From Aceticella autotrophica (GTDB taxonomy: Bacteria > Bacillota > Thermoanaerobacteria > Thermoanaerobacterales > Thermoanaerobacteraceae): 64,000 nucleotides of DNA. The position numbers and the translations under genes are program-made. Of this stretch, positions 42,663-51,403 are shown one piece after another. The stretch's first letter is position 1. The number at the start of each line of letters is the position of its first letter. The stretch spans positions 310,001 through 374,000 of the forward strand of contig NZ_CP060096.1 of the NCBI RefSeq assembly GCF_017357865.1. The letters are read 5' to 3'. The notes under the pieces were generated by a model. The model did not search any database, had not been told where the DNA came from, and worked only from the letters and a program-made list of their open reading frames with translations.

Positions 42663-43901
42663 ATGGATAATGATGTTAAACAAAAAATTGCTTATTTTAA
42701 ATTTTCTTTGATAGCACCGCTTATCAATGAAAATTACACTCAGGAAACAGCAAAAGAATATATGGAGGTTATTACTTCTAAGGTTTATGATGTGCCTTCG
42801 TTAGGTAAAAGAGAATTTTCTCCTAATACAATTAAGACATGGCTTTACTGTTACAGAAAATATGGATTTGAAGGTCTATATCCTAAAAGCAGATGCGACA
42901 AAGGTGCTTCAAGAGTTTTAACTGATGACATTAAAGCCTATATTAAGAATCTAAAAGTTGATAATCCAAGAAGATCAGCTAAGTCAATCTATCAGGAACT
43001 TTTAGTTAAAAAGTTTATTGACCTTGATAAGGTATCCTTATCTACAATCCAAAGATATCTTCGAAAAACTAAAATATCTACATCAGCATTGAATACAAAA
43101 GACAGGAGAGCTTTTGAAATGGAGTATCCTAATGACTGCTGGCAATCTGATATATCTATGGGTCCATACTTAGTTATTAACGGCAAGAAGATTAAGACAT
43201 ACCTTATTGCTTTTCTGGATGATTCATCAAGGTTAATAACACATGCAGAATTTTATGAGACAGATAATGTCATATCACTTATTGATGCATACAAAAAAGC
43301 TGTTTCAAAAAGAGGTGTTCCTAAAAAACTATTTGTTGATAACGGCAAGGTATTCCAAAGCGAACAATTGCATTTAATATGTGCATCATTAGGAACGTCT
43401 TTATGTTATGCTGAACCGTATTCGCCAGAATCGAAAGGAAAAATTGAAAGGTTTTTCAGAACATTAAAAGACCAATGGATGTATGGATTTGATTGGCAGA
43501 AAATATCTTCCATAGACGAATTGAATGAGAACTTGAATAAATATATTGAAGGAATATACCATCAAACAGTACATTCATCAATAAATATGAAGCCCATAGA
43601 GAAATTCATTAAATATACTGACACGATGAAATTCATAGATTCTAAAGAAGAGATTGATAACATATTTCTCTATAGAGTCAAAAGGCGTGTAATTAAAGAT
43701 GCCACAGTATCAATAGAAAAAGTCAAATTTGAAGTGCCAATGCAGTATATCGGTGATTATGTAAATATACGATATTATCCAAAATCACTTGATAAAGCAT
43801 ATATTTTTAGTGAAGACGGCAAACTCTTGCAAACAATACATCCCGTAAACAAAATTGATAATTCTAAGATAAGAAGAAAAGAAATAGACTTTTCTTTGTA
43901 A
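42663..43901 (+). CDS. DDE transposase (rve/Mu-like fold)
   Basis: 412 residues. N-terminal helix-turn-helix domains (FSPNTIKTWLYCYRKYGFEG) and an IS481-like second domain are followed by an RNase-H-fold core with Asp in CWQSDISMGPYLVING (near 161), Asp in KKLFVDNGKVFQSEQ (near 225) and Glu in SPESKGKIERFFRTLKD (near 261). A C-terminal beta-barrel domain (RVIKDATVSIEKVKFEVPMQ) resembles Mu_C. It would cut and join the transposon ends with the ATPase encoded next. Start ATG behind GAGGAGG. Confidence 0.9.
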   Translation: MDNDVKQKIAYFKFSLIAPLINENYTQETAKEYMEVITSKVYDVPSLGKREFSPNTIKTWLYCYRKYGFEGLYPKSRCDKGASRVLTDDIKAYIKNLKVDNPRRSAKSIYQELLVKKFIDLDKVSLSTIQRYLRKTKISTSALNTKDRRAFEMEYPNDCWQSDISMGPYLVINGKKIKTYLIAFLDDSSRLITHAEFYETDNVISLIDAYKKAVSKRGVPKKLFVDNGKVFQSEQLHLICASLGTSLCYAEPYSPESKGKIERFFRTLKDQWMYGFDWQKISSIDELNENLNKYIEGIYHQTVHSSINMKPIEKFIKYTDTMKFIDSKEEIDNIFLYRVKRRVIKDATVSIEKVKFEVPMQYIGDYVNIRYYPKSLDKAYIFSEDGKLLQTIHPVNKIDNSKIRRKEIDFSL

Positions 43902-43922
43902 ATGAAGAAAGAAGGAAAAACA

Positions 43923-44726
43923 ATGTTCAATGTATATTATGGATTAACTTTTAATCCATTTTCTAAAGAATGTGATGTAAAATATCACTACAAATCACAG
44001 GATTATATACAAGCAATGAGCAGATTAGAATTTTTAAAAGACAAAAAAGGATTTGGGCTAATAACAGGAGATCCTGGATCTGGTAAGTCATATACACTAA
44101 AATGCTTTGTAAATTCTTTAAATCCTAATATGTACAAGGTTGTATACATACCGATATCAACGCTTACAGTTATGGATTTTTACAAGTATTTGTCCGACGG
44201 CTTCGGATTAATACCGAAGCATAGAAAATGCGATATGTTTCGCCAGATACAGGATGTAATATTAAGCTATCATTCAAAAAACATAACTCCCGTTATCATC
44301 GTTGATGAGGCTCAGTTCATAAGCAACTCAATCCTTGATGATTTACGCATTATATTTAATTTTGACATGGACACAAAAAATTATGCATTACTTATATTAT
44401 CAGGACAGACACAATTAATTATACAGTTGAATAGACAAGCACATGAAGCATTAAGGCAGCGAATAGTTTTAAATTATTCATTTAAGGGTTTAAACAAAGA
44501 TGAAACAAAAGAATATATAACATCCAGATTAAAATGTGCAAACTGCAATGAAACAATATTTACTGATGACGCAATTGAATTAATATATTCAAGCACAAAT
44601 GGATATTTAAGAAAAATTAATTTACTTGCAGAAATGTCAATGATATTAGGAGCTAAAGAAAGTCAAAAAACTATAAATGGCGAGCTAGTATTTAGAGCTC
44701 AAAGCGATATAAATATTACAGAGTAA
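43923..44726 (+). CDS. ExeA/TniB-like AAA ATPase of the transposon
   Basis: 267 residues from ATG 43923, six bases after AGAAGGAA; the ATG at 43902 directly after the transposase stop is less likely. MFNVYYGLTFNPFSKECDVK is the ExeA-type start. Walker A GLITGDPGSGKSYTL (near 48) and Walker B VIIVDEAQFISN (near 125), with sensor LLILSGQTQL, are complete, followed by a winged-helix end. Such ATPases select targets and activate the DDE enzyme, as TnsC, TniB or IstB do. Confidence 0.88.
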   Translation: MFNVYYGLTFNPFSKECDVKYHYKSQDYIQAMSRLEFLKDKKGFGLITGDPGSGKSYTLKCFVNSLNPNMYKVVYIPISTLTVMDFYKYLSDGFGLIPKHRKCDMFRQIQDVILSYHSKNITPVIIVDEAQFISNSILDDLRIIFNFDMDTKNYALLILSGQTQLIIQLNRQAHEALRQRIVLNYSFKGLNKDETKEYITSRLKCANCNETIFTDDAIELIYSSTNGYLRKINLLAEMSMILGAKESQKTINGELVFRAQSDINITE

Positions 44727-44736
44727 TTGTATGTAT

Positions 44737-44857
44737 GAGTGTATCTTCTTCTCCGGAGGGGATAGGGAAATGCAGGGGTGCAACCTGAGCACTTCGGAGA
44801 GGGTTGGTGCCATAAAACAACTTTCTCCCGGTTCAATCCGGGGGAGAAGGTACATTC
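44737..44857 (+). ncRNA. 121-nt structured RNA of the transposon right end (copy 2)
   Basis: Starts 10 bases after the ATPase stop. Terminal stem GAGTGTATCTTC with GAAGGTACATTC pairs at all 12 positions, two of them G-U. In copy 1 (9781-9901) both G-U pairs are A-U, so the changes keep the stem. Inside are a hairpin of GGTGCAACC with GGTTGGTGCC around a C(UUCG)G loop and a 3' hairpin TCTCCCGG-TTCAAT-CCGGGGGA that abuts the stem. Other differences between copies fall in presumed loops. 44858-45071 is the AT-rich transposon end. Confidence 0.65.
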
Positions 44858-45077
44858 AAGATGGCATTTACCCAAAAAGCGTAAAACCCCAAAATGAATA
44901 TTCTTAAAACAATAGGACTATGATTTTAGAATAATATGTTCTTATAGATTGTATAATGTGAATTTTTGAATAAAAATAATATTTAGTGATTGTTTAATCT
45001 TTATACTTTTTTATGATAAGTCAGCTTGTTTAATCTCTATTTTTTAGGATGTGATATCTTGCTGTTTAACATTATAG

Positions 45078-45255
45078 CTCATGGGAGCGAGGGACAAACG
45101 AAAATATCAACAAACTAATAAGGCGGTTTATACCAAAAGGGATGGATATAAGCAAGATAAGCAATGCGAGGATAAAATACATAGAAAATTGGATAAACAG
45201 CTATCCAAGGAGGATATTTGGATATAAATCAGCAAAAGATATGATGACTGCATAA
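45078..45255 (+). pseudogene. IS30 transposase, 3' part (interrupted)
   Basis: Continues the frame after the target duplication: SSWERGTNENINKLIRRFIP, then KGMDISKISNARIKYIENWI and GYKSAKDMMTA, stop at 45253-45255. Same as the end of the intact copy. It holds the catalytic Glu but has no start. The following 290 bp are the structured IS30 tail and right end. Confidence 0.9.
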
Positions 45256-45545
45256 AAGGCAAAAACTATTTTAAGAATCCAGTTGACAACGAGCCTCTCC
45301 TATATGATGACCAGCCAGCGAGCCATCCCTCCATGCCCCCGAAGCATGTACAAGGAGAAAGGCTATGGGGCATAAATGGCTGGCTATCCAGTAAGGCTAT
45401 CATACAGGAACCTCTCATTATAAACCGCACTTAAAAAACTTTTTGATTAGCTTTGCAATAAACCATATTGAAATGAAATAAGTAATCAATTAACATTATA
45501 CATATTTACCAAATATTTCACGTCACTTAAACTTGCAATTTTTAT

Positions 45546-45630
45546 GTTTGCATATAATTAAGCTATAAGCTTGACATGGACAGGGAATATGTAATACTGG
45601 GAATATTTCATAATGTATGCTTAAATGTGT
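45546..45630 (+). promoter_or_regulatory. CRISPR leader (short) with candidate promoter
   Basis: 85 bp of AT-rich DNA between the IS30 right end and the first repeat. TTGACA at 45571-45576 and TAATAC at 45592-45597 (15-bp spacing, a little short) point into the array. Most leaders are longer, so IS30 probably truncated it; transcription could also come from the IS. Confidence 0.55.
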
Positions 45631-47851
45631 GTTTTTAGCCTACCTATAAGGAATTGAAACAAAAATTTTTTAAAAAGGTATTGACACATTGACTCAAGTT
45701 TTTAGCCTACCTATAAGGAATTGAAACAAGTTTAGAGAAAAAATAAGTCCTCAGGCATTAGAAAGTTTTTAGCCTACCTATAAGGAATTGAAACTTTGAA
45801 CAATGAAAAAAATACTAAAAATTTTCTGATAGTTTTTAGCCTACCTATAAGGAATTGAAACTTTCTCCTTTTTAATATAATTTTCATTGCTCAAATAGTT
45901 TTTAGCCTACCTATAAGGAATTGAAACATAAATTAGTAAGCACTGATATAGCAACATTGAATGGTTTTTAGCCTACCTATAAGGAATTGAAACTCGCAGA
46001 AGATACATTATCATACGATATTTTGGAAAAGTTTTTAGCCTACCTATAAGGAATTGAAACCTGTAAGCGGAAGGACGATAACGTGGATTTCGGCTAAGTT
46101 TTTAGCCTACCTATAAGGAATTGAAACAGTTTCTTGTAATATTCAGCTATCACGTTATTATACGTTTTTAGCCTACCTATAAGGAATTGAAACTATTTTT
46201 TATTTATACAAGTTTGACTTAGATAGAAGTTTTTAGCCTACCTATAAGGAATTGAAACATGCAAGGGATTGGCAAATACGGGGTAGTGAACGTGTTTTTA
46301 GCCTACCTATAAGGAATTGAAACTTGGATAGGTGGACAAGGTTGGATAAATGCTGTTAAGTTTTTAGCCTACCTATAAGGAATTGAAACACAATCTGACG
46401 GGATATATACCTTCTAATTATGAAGGGTTTTTAGCCTACCTATAAGGAATTGAAACATTTCATATACCTTGCTCACTGCTTCGTCTGGCAAATGTTTTTA
46501 GCCTACCTATAAGGAATTGAAACTATCTATTTTTTTTGCTGATTCCATAACAGCTTTCCAGGTTTTTAGCCTACCTATAAGGAATTGAAACATCATGGCA
46601 GTGCAAGTTCTGAGGTGACAGTATCAGTTTTTAGCCTACCTATAAGGAATTGAAACTTGCCTGTCCATGTCATGTTCATCCTTCTCACCTCGTTTTTAGC
46701 CTACCTATAAGGAATTGAAACCGGTGATAAAATGGCAGTAAAAATATTTCCTACTGTAAAGTTTTTAGCCTACCTATAAGGAATTGAAACGGCAATGCAT
46801 TGACTGACGATGAAATAAATGTATTTGTTTTTAGCCTACCTATAAGGAATTGAAACTTTTAGCAATAGTTGCAGTTTTTGTTGCTGCTGCACTGTTTTTA
46901 GCCTACCTATAAGGAATTGAAACCTGGAGCAAGGGAGAAAAGGAAATAACCCAAACTGAGTTTTTAGCCTACCTATAAGGAATTGAAACCACAAATTGAG
47001 TATCGGAATAATCTTGAAGCAGCTGTGTTTTTAGCCTACCTATAAGGAATTGAAACTTGCTACTTCGTTACCTTCCACAGTCAAGGTTGGCAAGTTTTTA
47101 GCCTACCTATAAGGAATTGAAACTGCTCCTGCGCTAATACAAAGCTTTCTGTCTGCACTGTTTTTAGCCTACCTATAAGGAATTGAAACAAGGAAATTCT
47201 TAAAAGTGTAGTGAACAGAAAAATCGTTTTTAGCCTACCTATAAGGAATTGAAACTGCCATCTCTGCTAGTGTTGTAACTATTTAAGCCTCGTTTTTAGC
47301 CTACCTATAAGGAATTGAAACCTGGAGCAAGGGAGAAAAGGAAATAACCCAAACTGAGTTTTTAGCCTACCTATAAGGAATTGAAACCACAAATTGAGTA
47401 TCGGAATAATCTTGAAGCAGCTGTGTTTTTAGCCTACCTATAAGGAATTGAAACTTGCTACTTCGTTACCTTCCACAGTCAAGGTTGGCAAGTTTTTAGC
47501 CTACCTATAAGGAATTGAAACTGCTCCTGCGCTAATACAAAGCTTTCTGTCTGCAAGGTTTTTAGCCTACCTATAAGGAATTGAAACCTTTTTGATTTCT
47601 TCAAATATGTTCATTATTCTTCAGTTTTTAGCCTACCTATAAGGAATTGAAACTGCCTTAAAACTCCTTTTAAATATAATACCCATAAAGTTTTTAGCCT
47701 ACCTATAAGGAATTGAAACCAATAACTGGCTTATTTAAACTCATATGATGTATAAGTTTTTAGCCTACCTATAAGGAATTGAAACATGAATATGCTACAA
47801 AAAGGGATACAACAGAATATTGTTTTTAGTCTACCTATAGAAAGTGGAAGT
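45631..47851 (+). CRISPR. CRISPR array, 34 repeats and 33 spacers
   Basis: The 30-bp repeat starts GTTTTTAGCCTACC and ends AAGGAATTGAAAC; the last eight bases ATTGAAAC are the usual 5' handle of type I-B/III crRNAs, giving plus-strand transcription from the leader. First repeat 45631-45660. 33 repeats are exact; the 34th (47822-47851) is degenerate (GTTTTTAGTCTACC, then AGAAAGTGGAAGT), marking the old end. Spacers are 35-39 nt, mostly 36-37. Spacers 20-23 are repeated as 26-29. No cas1, cas2 or cas6 lies in the window; the Cmr operon 37 kb away could use these crRNAs. Confidence 0.99.
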
Positions 47852-48065
47852 CAGAAAAAAAGAGGTGAGAGGTCAGAAATTTAATTTTTTGATAGAAATT
47901 GAAATAAGTTCTGACATTTGACATCCGATTTCCGACTTTTGTTTAGTTTTTAAAATGTGATGTTTAAACATAAAGAATGAATTTTTGGGGGAAATCTTGT
48001 CTCCTGAAATTCAGATATATAAGGCAATACTAATTGCCAAAAATTAAAATAAGAGGAGGAAGAAT
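47852..48065. other. Array-distal spacer DNA
   Basis: AT-rich region between the last degenerate repeat and the SLH gene; only the AGAGGAGGAAG ribosome site of the next gene is recognisable. No gene or terminator seen. Confidence 0.5.
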
Positions 48066-50987
48066 ATGATTGAGATGCTTGTAGGTACAAAAAAGCGGTT
48101 TTCAAAGATATCAGCATTAATCATTGCGATATTAATGCTCATATCAAGTATTTCAGCAACCGCTTTGGCTGCTCCGACAGACACAACAACAGCCAAGCAA
48201 TTTACAGACATCAAAGGGCATTGGGCAGAAAAAGAAATAAATGACTGGATATCGAAAGGTCTAATTGCAGGGTATGAAGATAACACCTTTAGACCCGACA
48301 ATCCTGTAACAAGAGCAGAATTTGTAACATTTACAAACAGAAGCAACAACCTAACAAAAACAGCAGACATAAACTTCAAAGACGTAAAATCGACAGACTG
48401 GTTTTACAATGAAATACAAAAAGCAAAAGCTGCAAATATTGTTTCAGGTTATGATGATAATACATTTAGACCAAACAACTCCATAACAAGAGAAGAAGCA
48501 GCAGCAATACTGACAAGGCTTTTAAAACTTCAGCCTGTCACACAAGATGCATTAAAAGGCTTTAAAGATGCATCACAGGTTTCAGACTGGGCTAAAGATG
48601 CTGTCAATACAGCCGTATACTATGGCTTAATAAAAGGCTATCCGGACAATACAGTAGGACCGGATAACCCAATAACAAGAGCAGAAACGGTTGTTATACT
48701 TAACAGGGCATTAAACTTGGAACAAACACCAGCACCAACATCAACGATCTATGATAAAGCAGGCACTTATGGTCCACAAACAGGCATGAATACCATTAAT
48801 GGAGATGTAACTATCAGCGCAGCCGATGTAACATTACAAAACACAACAATAAAAGGCAATCTGCTTATAAGCAAGGCTGTCGGGGATGGAAATGTAACAC
48901 TTAAAAACGTCATCATAGAAGGGACAACAACAATCAATGGCGGTGGCGAACACAGCATAGTATTAGAAGATTGCACATTAGCGCAAATAATAGTAAACAA
49001 AGATGACGGAAAGATAAGGCTTGTTGCGAAAGGTGCAACAAAAGCAGATTCGGTAACATTACAATCGGGAGCAAAACTTGAAGAAGACAATATAACAGGC
49101 AAAGGATTTGCAAATATAAGCATAGAAGGGACAATTCCCGCAAATGTACAAATAACACTAACGGGCAATTATGACAATGTAAAAGTCAATGCACCGGGAG
49201 TATCAGTAGAAATAGCAAGCGGTACAGTCAATAACTTAACTGTAAGCGATACTGCCAAAGATTCAAAAATAAATATTGCAGACGGTGCAAAAGTCAGCAC
49301 TCTTACAGCAAATGCAGCCGCAGCAATAACAGGAAAAGGTACGATAGAAACGGCAAGCATCAATGCAAATAATGTTACAATAGAGCAAAAACCAATTAAT
49401 ACTAATATAGCATCAGGTATAACAGCAGTAATAGGCGGACAGGCAACTACAAGTTCGACATCATCAAATACAGTAGGAGGAGGTGGTGGTGGAAGCAGTT
49501 CAACATCAGCACCAACATCGACTATTACACCAGGGGTAGATTACAATGAAGCTTATATTCTTGCAAACAAAACAAGAGATTTTACATTTAATATAAAACC
49601 GTCAGATGCAATATTAACAGCAATTTCAGACAATACAAATATTGCAACATTGACAGTTAATGGGAATATAGTAACAGTTAAAGGTATAACAGAGGGAACT
49701 GCTAATATTACAGTTGTAGCACACAAAGACGGTTATACAGATGCAAAATATACATTTAAGGTTATTGTAGGTAATCCAATATATGCGAAAAATTTAACAT
49801 ATCTAACATTTCTTTTTAAAAATCTTGGTGTAAATCAACATATTTATCATATGATATTACCAAAGGGTTCAAGTGCACCAAGTATATCTGATGTGATAAA
49901 AACAGGTTCATATAATATAATAGATGTTAGCAAGGGTTATAATTATGAAATGGTTACTACATGGTGGGAGAAACCATTACTACAACCGGGTACAGAATAT
50001 GATGTATATTTTGTAATAACCGATTTTAATGGGAATGTTAAGTCGGAATTAATATCTTTTAATGCAAAAACACTTGATTATCAATGGCAACCTATAAATA
50101 CAGGGCTACCAACGGGAATAGAAGTTAATTATCTTGCAGTTAATCCTAATACAGGGACAGTATATGCAGCAGTATATGATAGTGTATACCAGACAACAGA
50201 TGGTGCTACATGGAGTAGTGTAGGTACAGGGCTACCAACGGGAGAAGGGATTAATTATCTTGCAGTTAATTCTAATACAGGGACAGTATATGCAGCAGTA
50301 TATGATAGCGTATACCAGAAGACAACAGACGGTACTACATGGAGTAGTGTAGGTACAGGGCTACCAACGGGAATAGAAGTTAATTATCTTGCAGTTAATT
50401 CTAATACAGGAACAGTATATGCAGCAGTATATGATAGTGTATACCAGATAACAAATGGTGGTACTACATGGAGTAGTGTAGGTACAGGGCTACCAACAGG
50501 ACAAGGAGTTAATTGTCTTGCAGTTAATCCTAATACAGGGACAGTATATGCAGCTGTATATGATAGTGTATATCAGACAACAAACGGTACTACATGGATT
50601 AATATAAATGTCGATGGATATCCATCAATCCCACCAGGTTTAAAAATTAGTTCTCTTGCAGTAGAGCCTATTGATGAAATAGATGTTATAGCAAATAATA
50701 CTCTTTATTGTTTACTTAAAAATACTAATTGTATAGAGCCTATATTACCTAATGGAGTAAATAGTTATTCTCTTGCTATTAATCCTTTCGGAGGAGGATA
50801 TTATGAAATAATACTTGGAACAAGTGATGGTGTATATGTATTAAGTGACCCAGTTTGGGATTACGCTAAAATAACAAATAATGGAGCACCAACGGGAACA
50901 GTTTCTTATCTTGTAATTAATCCTAAAACAGGAACAGTATATGCTATAGTAAGTGGTAATATTTACAAAGCAGTACCTATTTATTAA
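48066..50987 (+). CDS. SLH-domain surface protein with tandem beta-propeller-like repeats
   Basis: 973 residues. Signal peptide (ISALIIAILMLISSISATAL, cut near ALAAP). Three SLH domains (about 45-90, 100-155, 165-220; GYEDNTFRPDNPVTRAEF, GYDDNTFRPNNSITREEA, GYPDNTVGPDNPITRAET) anchor it to the cell wall polymer. Residues about 230-460 look like a beta-helix; a GGGGGGSSS hinge follows, then a Big2-type Ig domain (about 515-575). The C-terminus has four near-identical 42-43-residue repeats (TWSSVGTGLPTGIEVNYLAV type) and weaker ones, like BNR/YVTN propeller blades. Role: surface adhesion or cover; own terminator. Confidence 0.88.
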   Translation: MIEMLVGTKKRFSKISALIIAILMLISSISATALAAPTDTTTAKQFTDIKGHWAEKEINDWISKGLIAGYEDNTFRPDNPVTRAEFVTFTNRSNNLTKTADINFKDVKSTDWFYNEIQKAKAANIVSGYDDNTFRPNNSITREEAAAILTRLLKLQPVTQDALKGFKDASQVSDWAKDAVNTAVYYGLIKGYPDNTVGPDNPITRAETVVILNRALNLEQTPAPTSTIYDKAGTYGPQTGMNTINGDVTISAADVTLQNTTIKGNLLISKAVGDGNVTLKNVIIEGTTTINGGGEHSIVLEDCTLAQIIVNKDDGKIRLVAKGATKADSVTLQSGAKLEEDNITGKGFANISIEGTIPANVQITLTGNYDNVKVNAPGVSVEIASGTVNNLTVSDTAKDSKINIADGAKVSTLTANAAAAITGKGTIETASINANNVTIEQKPINTNIASGITAVIGGQATTSSTSSNTVGGGGGGSSSTSAPTSTITPGVDYNEAYILANKTRDFTFNIKPSDAILTAISDNTNIATLTVNGNIVTVKGITEGTANITVVAHKDGYTDAKYTFKVIVGNPIYAKNLTYLTFLFKNLGVNQHIYHMILPKGSSAPSISDVIKTGSYNIIDVSKGYNYEMVTTWWEKPLLQPGTEYDVYFVITDFNGNVKSELISFNAKTLDYQWQPINTGLPTGIEVNYLAVNPNTGTVYAAVYDSVYQTTDGATWSSVGTGLPTGEGINYLAVNSNTGTVYAAVYDSVYQKTTDGTTWSSVGTGLPTGIEVNYLAVNSNTGTVYAAVYDSVYQITNGGTTWSSVGTGLPTGQGVNCLAVNPNTGTVYAAVYDSVYQTTNGTTWININVDGYPSIPPGLKISSLAVEPIDEIDVIANNTLYCLLKNTNCIEPILPNGVNSYSLAINPFGGGYYEIILGTSDGVYVLSDPVWDYAKITNNGAPTGTVSYLVINPKTGTVYAIVSGNIYKAVPIY
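50100..50600 (+). repeat. Four tandem 126-129-bp repeats in the SLH gene
   Basis: Copies start with ACAGGGCTACCAAC at 50100, 50226, 50355 and 50484. They are over 90% identical by eye, including silent positions, and differ by one codon in length. Recent expansion or conversion is likely. Confidence 0.9.
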
Positions 50988-51018
50988 TCGATTTATTTAA
51001 ATTAATCAATTTAATTTA

Positions 51019-51060
51019 AGGGAGGTATTCTTCTTTAATGAAAAATACCTCCCATTTTTA
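51019..51060 (+). terminator. Terminator after the SLH gene
   Basis: GGGAGGTATT-(14 nt)-AATACCTCCC followed by ATTTTTA. Perfect 10-bp stem. Confidence 0.88.
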
Positions 51061-51082
51061 GTGTACAAACCTTGACATTTTG

Positions 51083-51249
51083 TGGACGTACCCGGATTGT
51101 CACTTTTACAAGCAAATTGAAAATTTATTTTATAAAGTTAGTAATAAAATCAAAAAGAAATAAAATTATTAAGCATTAAAAGCAAGAGGTTTTCAATTTG
51201 AGAGATTGAAAAAAGTTGTAGTGTGATAAAGTGACAAATAAGGTACGTC
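51083..51249. mobile_element. MITE-like element of about 167 bp
   Basis: GGACGTACC-cggatt-GTCACTTT at the left and AAAGTGAC-aaataa-GGTACGTCC at the right are inverted repeats of 23 bp with about three mismatches; the middle is AT-rich and non-coding. It lies in the 340-bp gap between the SLH terminator and hsdM; the rest of the gap has only the hsdM ribosome site (AGGAGG). Confidence 0.5.
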
Positions 51250-51403
51250 CCCCTTTTTTGTTTGATTGCTTATTTTTATCCTTATGAAACTATCTTGACA
51301 TTGGAGGATAATAAAAATTTGAAGGATTAAATGAAATCATGTAGAATATATAAAGAAATATTTTTAAAAGAACAAAATATTATTTGCTTTAGGAGGTATA
51401 CTG

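Larger units (their letters stand above)
41679..45071 (+). mobile_element. 3.4-kb DDE/AAA-ATPase transposon inserted in IS30
   Basis: Ends TGTTATACAGCAA (41679) and TTGCTGTTTAACA (to 45071) are inverted repeats matching in 12 of 13 positions, with TG...CA termini. TTATAG occurs at 41673-41678 and 45072-45077 and once in the empty IS30 copy 1, proving a 6-bp target duplication. Cargo: a DUF6431-like zinc protein, a DDE transposase, an ExeA/TniB-like ATPase and a 121-nt structured RNA. It belongs to the broad IS21/Tn7/Mu group with ATPase partners. A second, truncated copy lies at 9567-10328. Confidence 0.92.
40695..45545 (+). mobile_element. IS30-family insertion sequence, copy 2, split by a transposon
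   Basis: Left part 40695-41678 and right part 45072-45545 together equal copy 1 with very few differences. The 3.4-kb transposon at 41679-45071 interrupts the transposase codons for the Tyr-Ser-Ser-Trp-Glu segment. Its outer flanks (GATTTAGAAT on the left, GTTTGCATAT on the right) do not share the long target duplication seen for copy 1, so one side may have been deleted. Its right end lies 86 bp before the first CRISPR repeat. Confidence 0.9.

Noticed and set aside
44837-44857. A tRNA-like T-arm (CCGGTTCAATCCGG) next to an acceptor-like stem
   Set aside because: The loop is six bases with an eight-pair stem, and no D-arm, anticodon arm or CCA can be fitted; it is not a tRNA gene, so I list it only as part of the structured RNA.
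41679-45071. A CRISPR-associated transposon (CAST)
   Set aside because: No Cas12k, Cascade or tniQ-length gene lies inside the element, and the CRISPR array is outside it; proximity is due to insertion into an IS30 next to the array.
45631-47851. Spacers matching other parts of this window
   Set aside because: I saw no convincing match by eye; a proper search of all 33 spacers is needed before claiming self-targeting.
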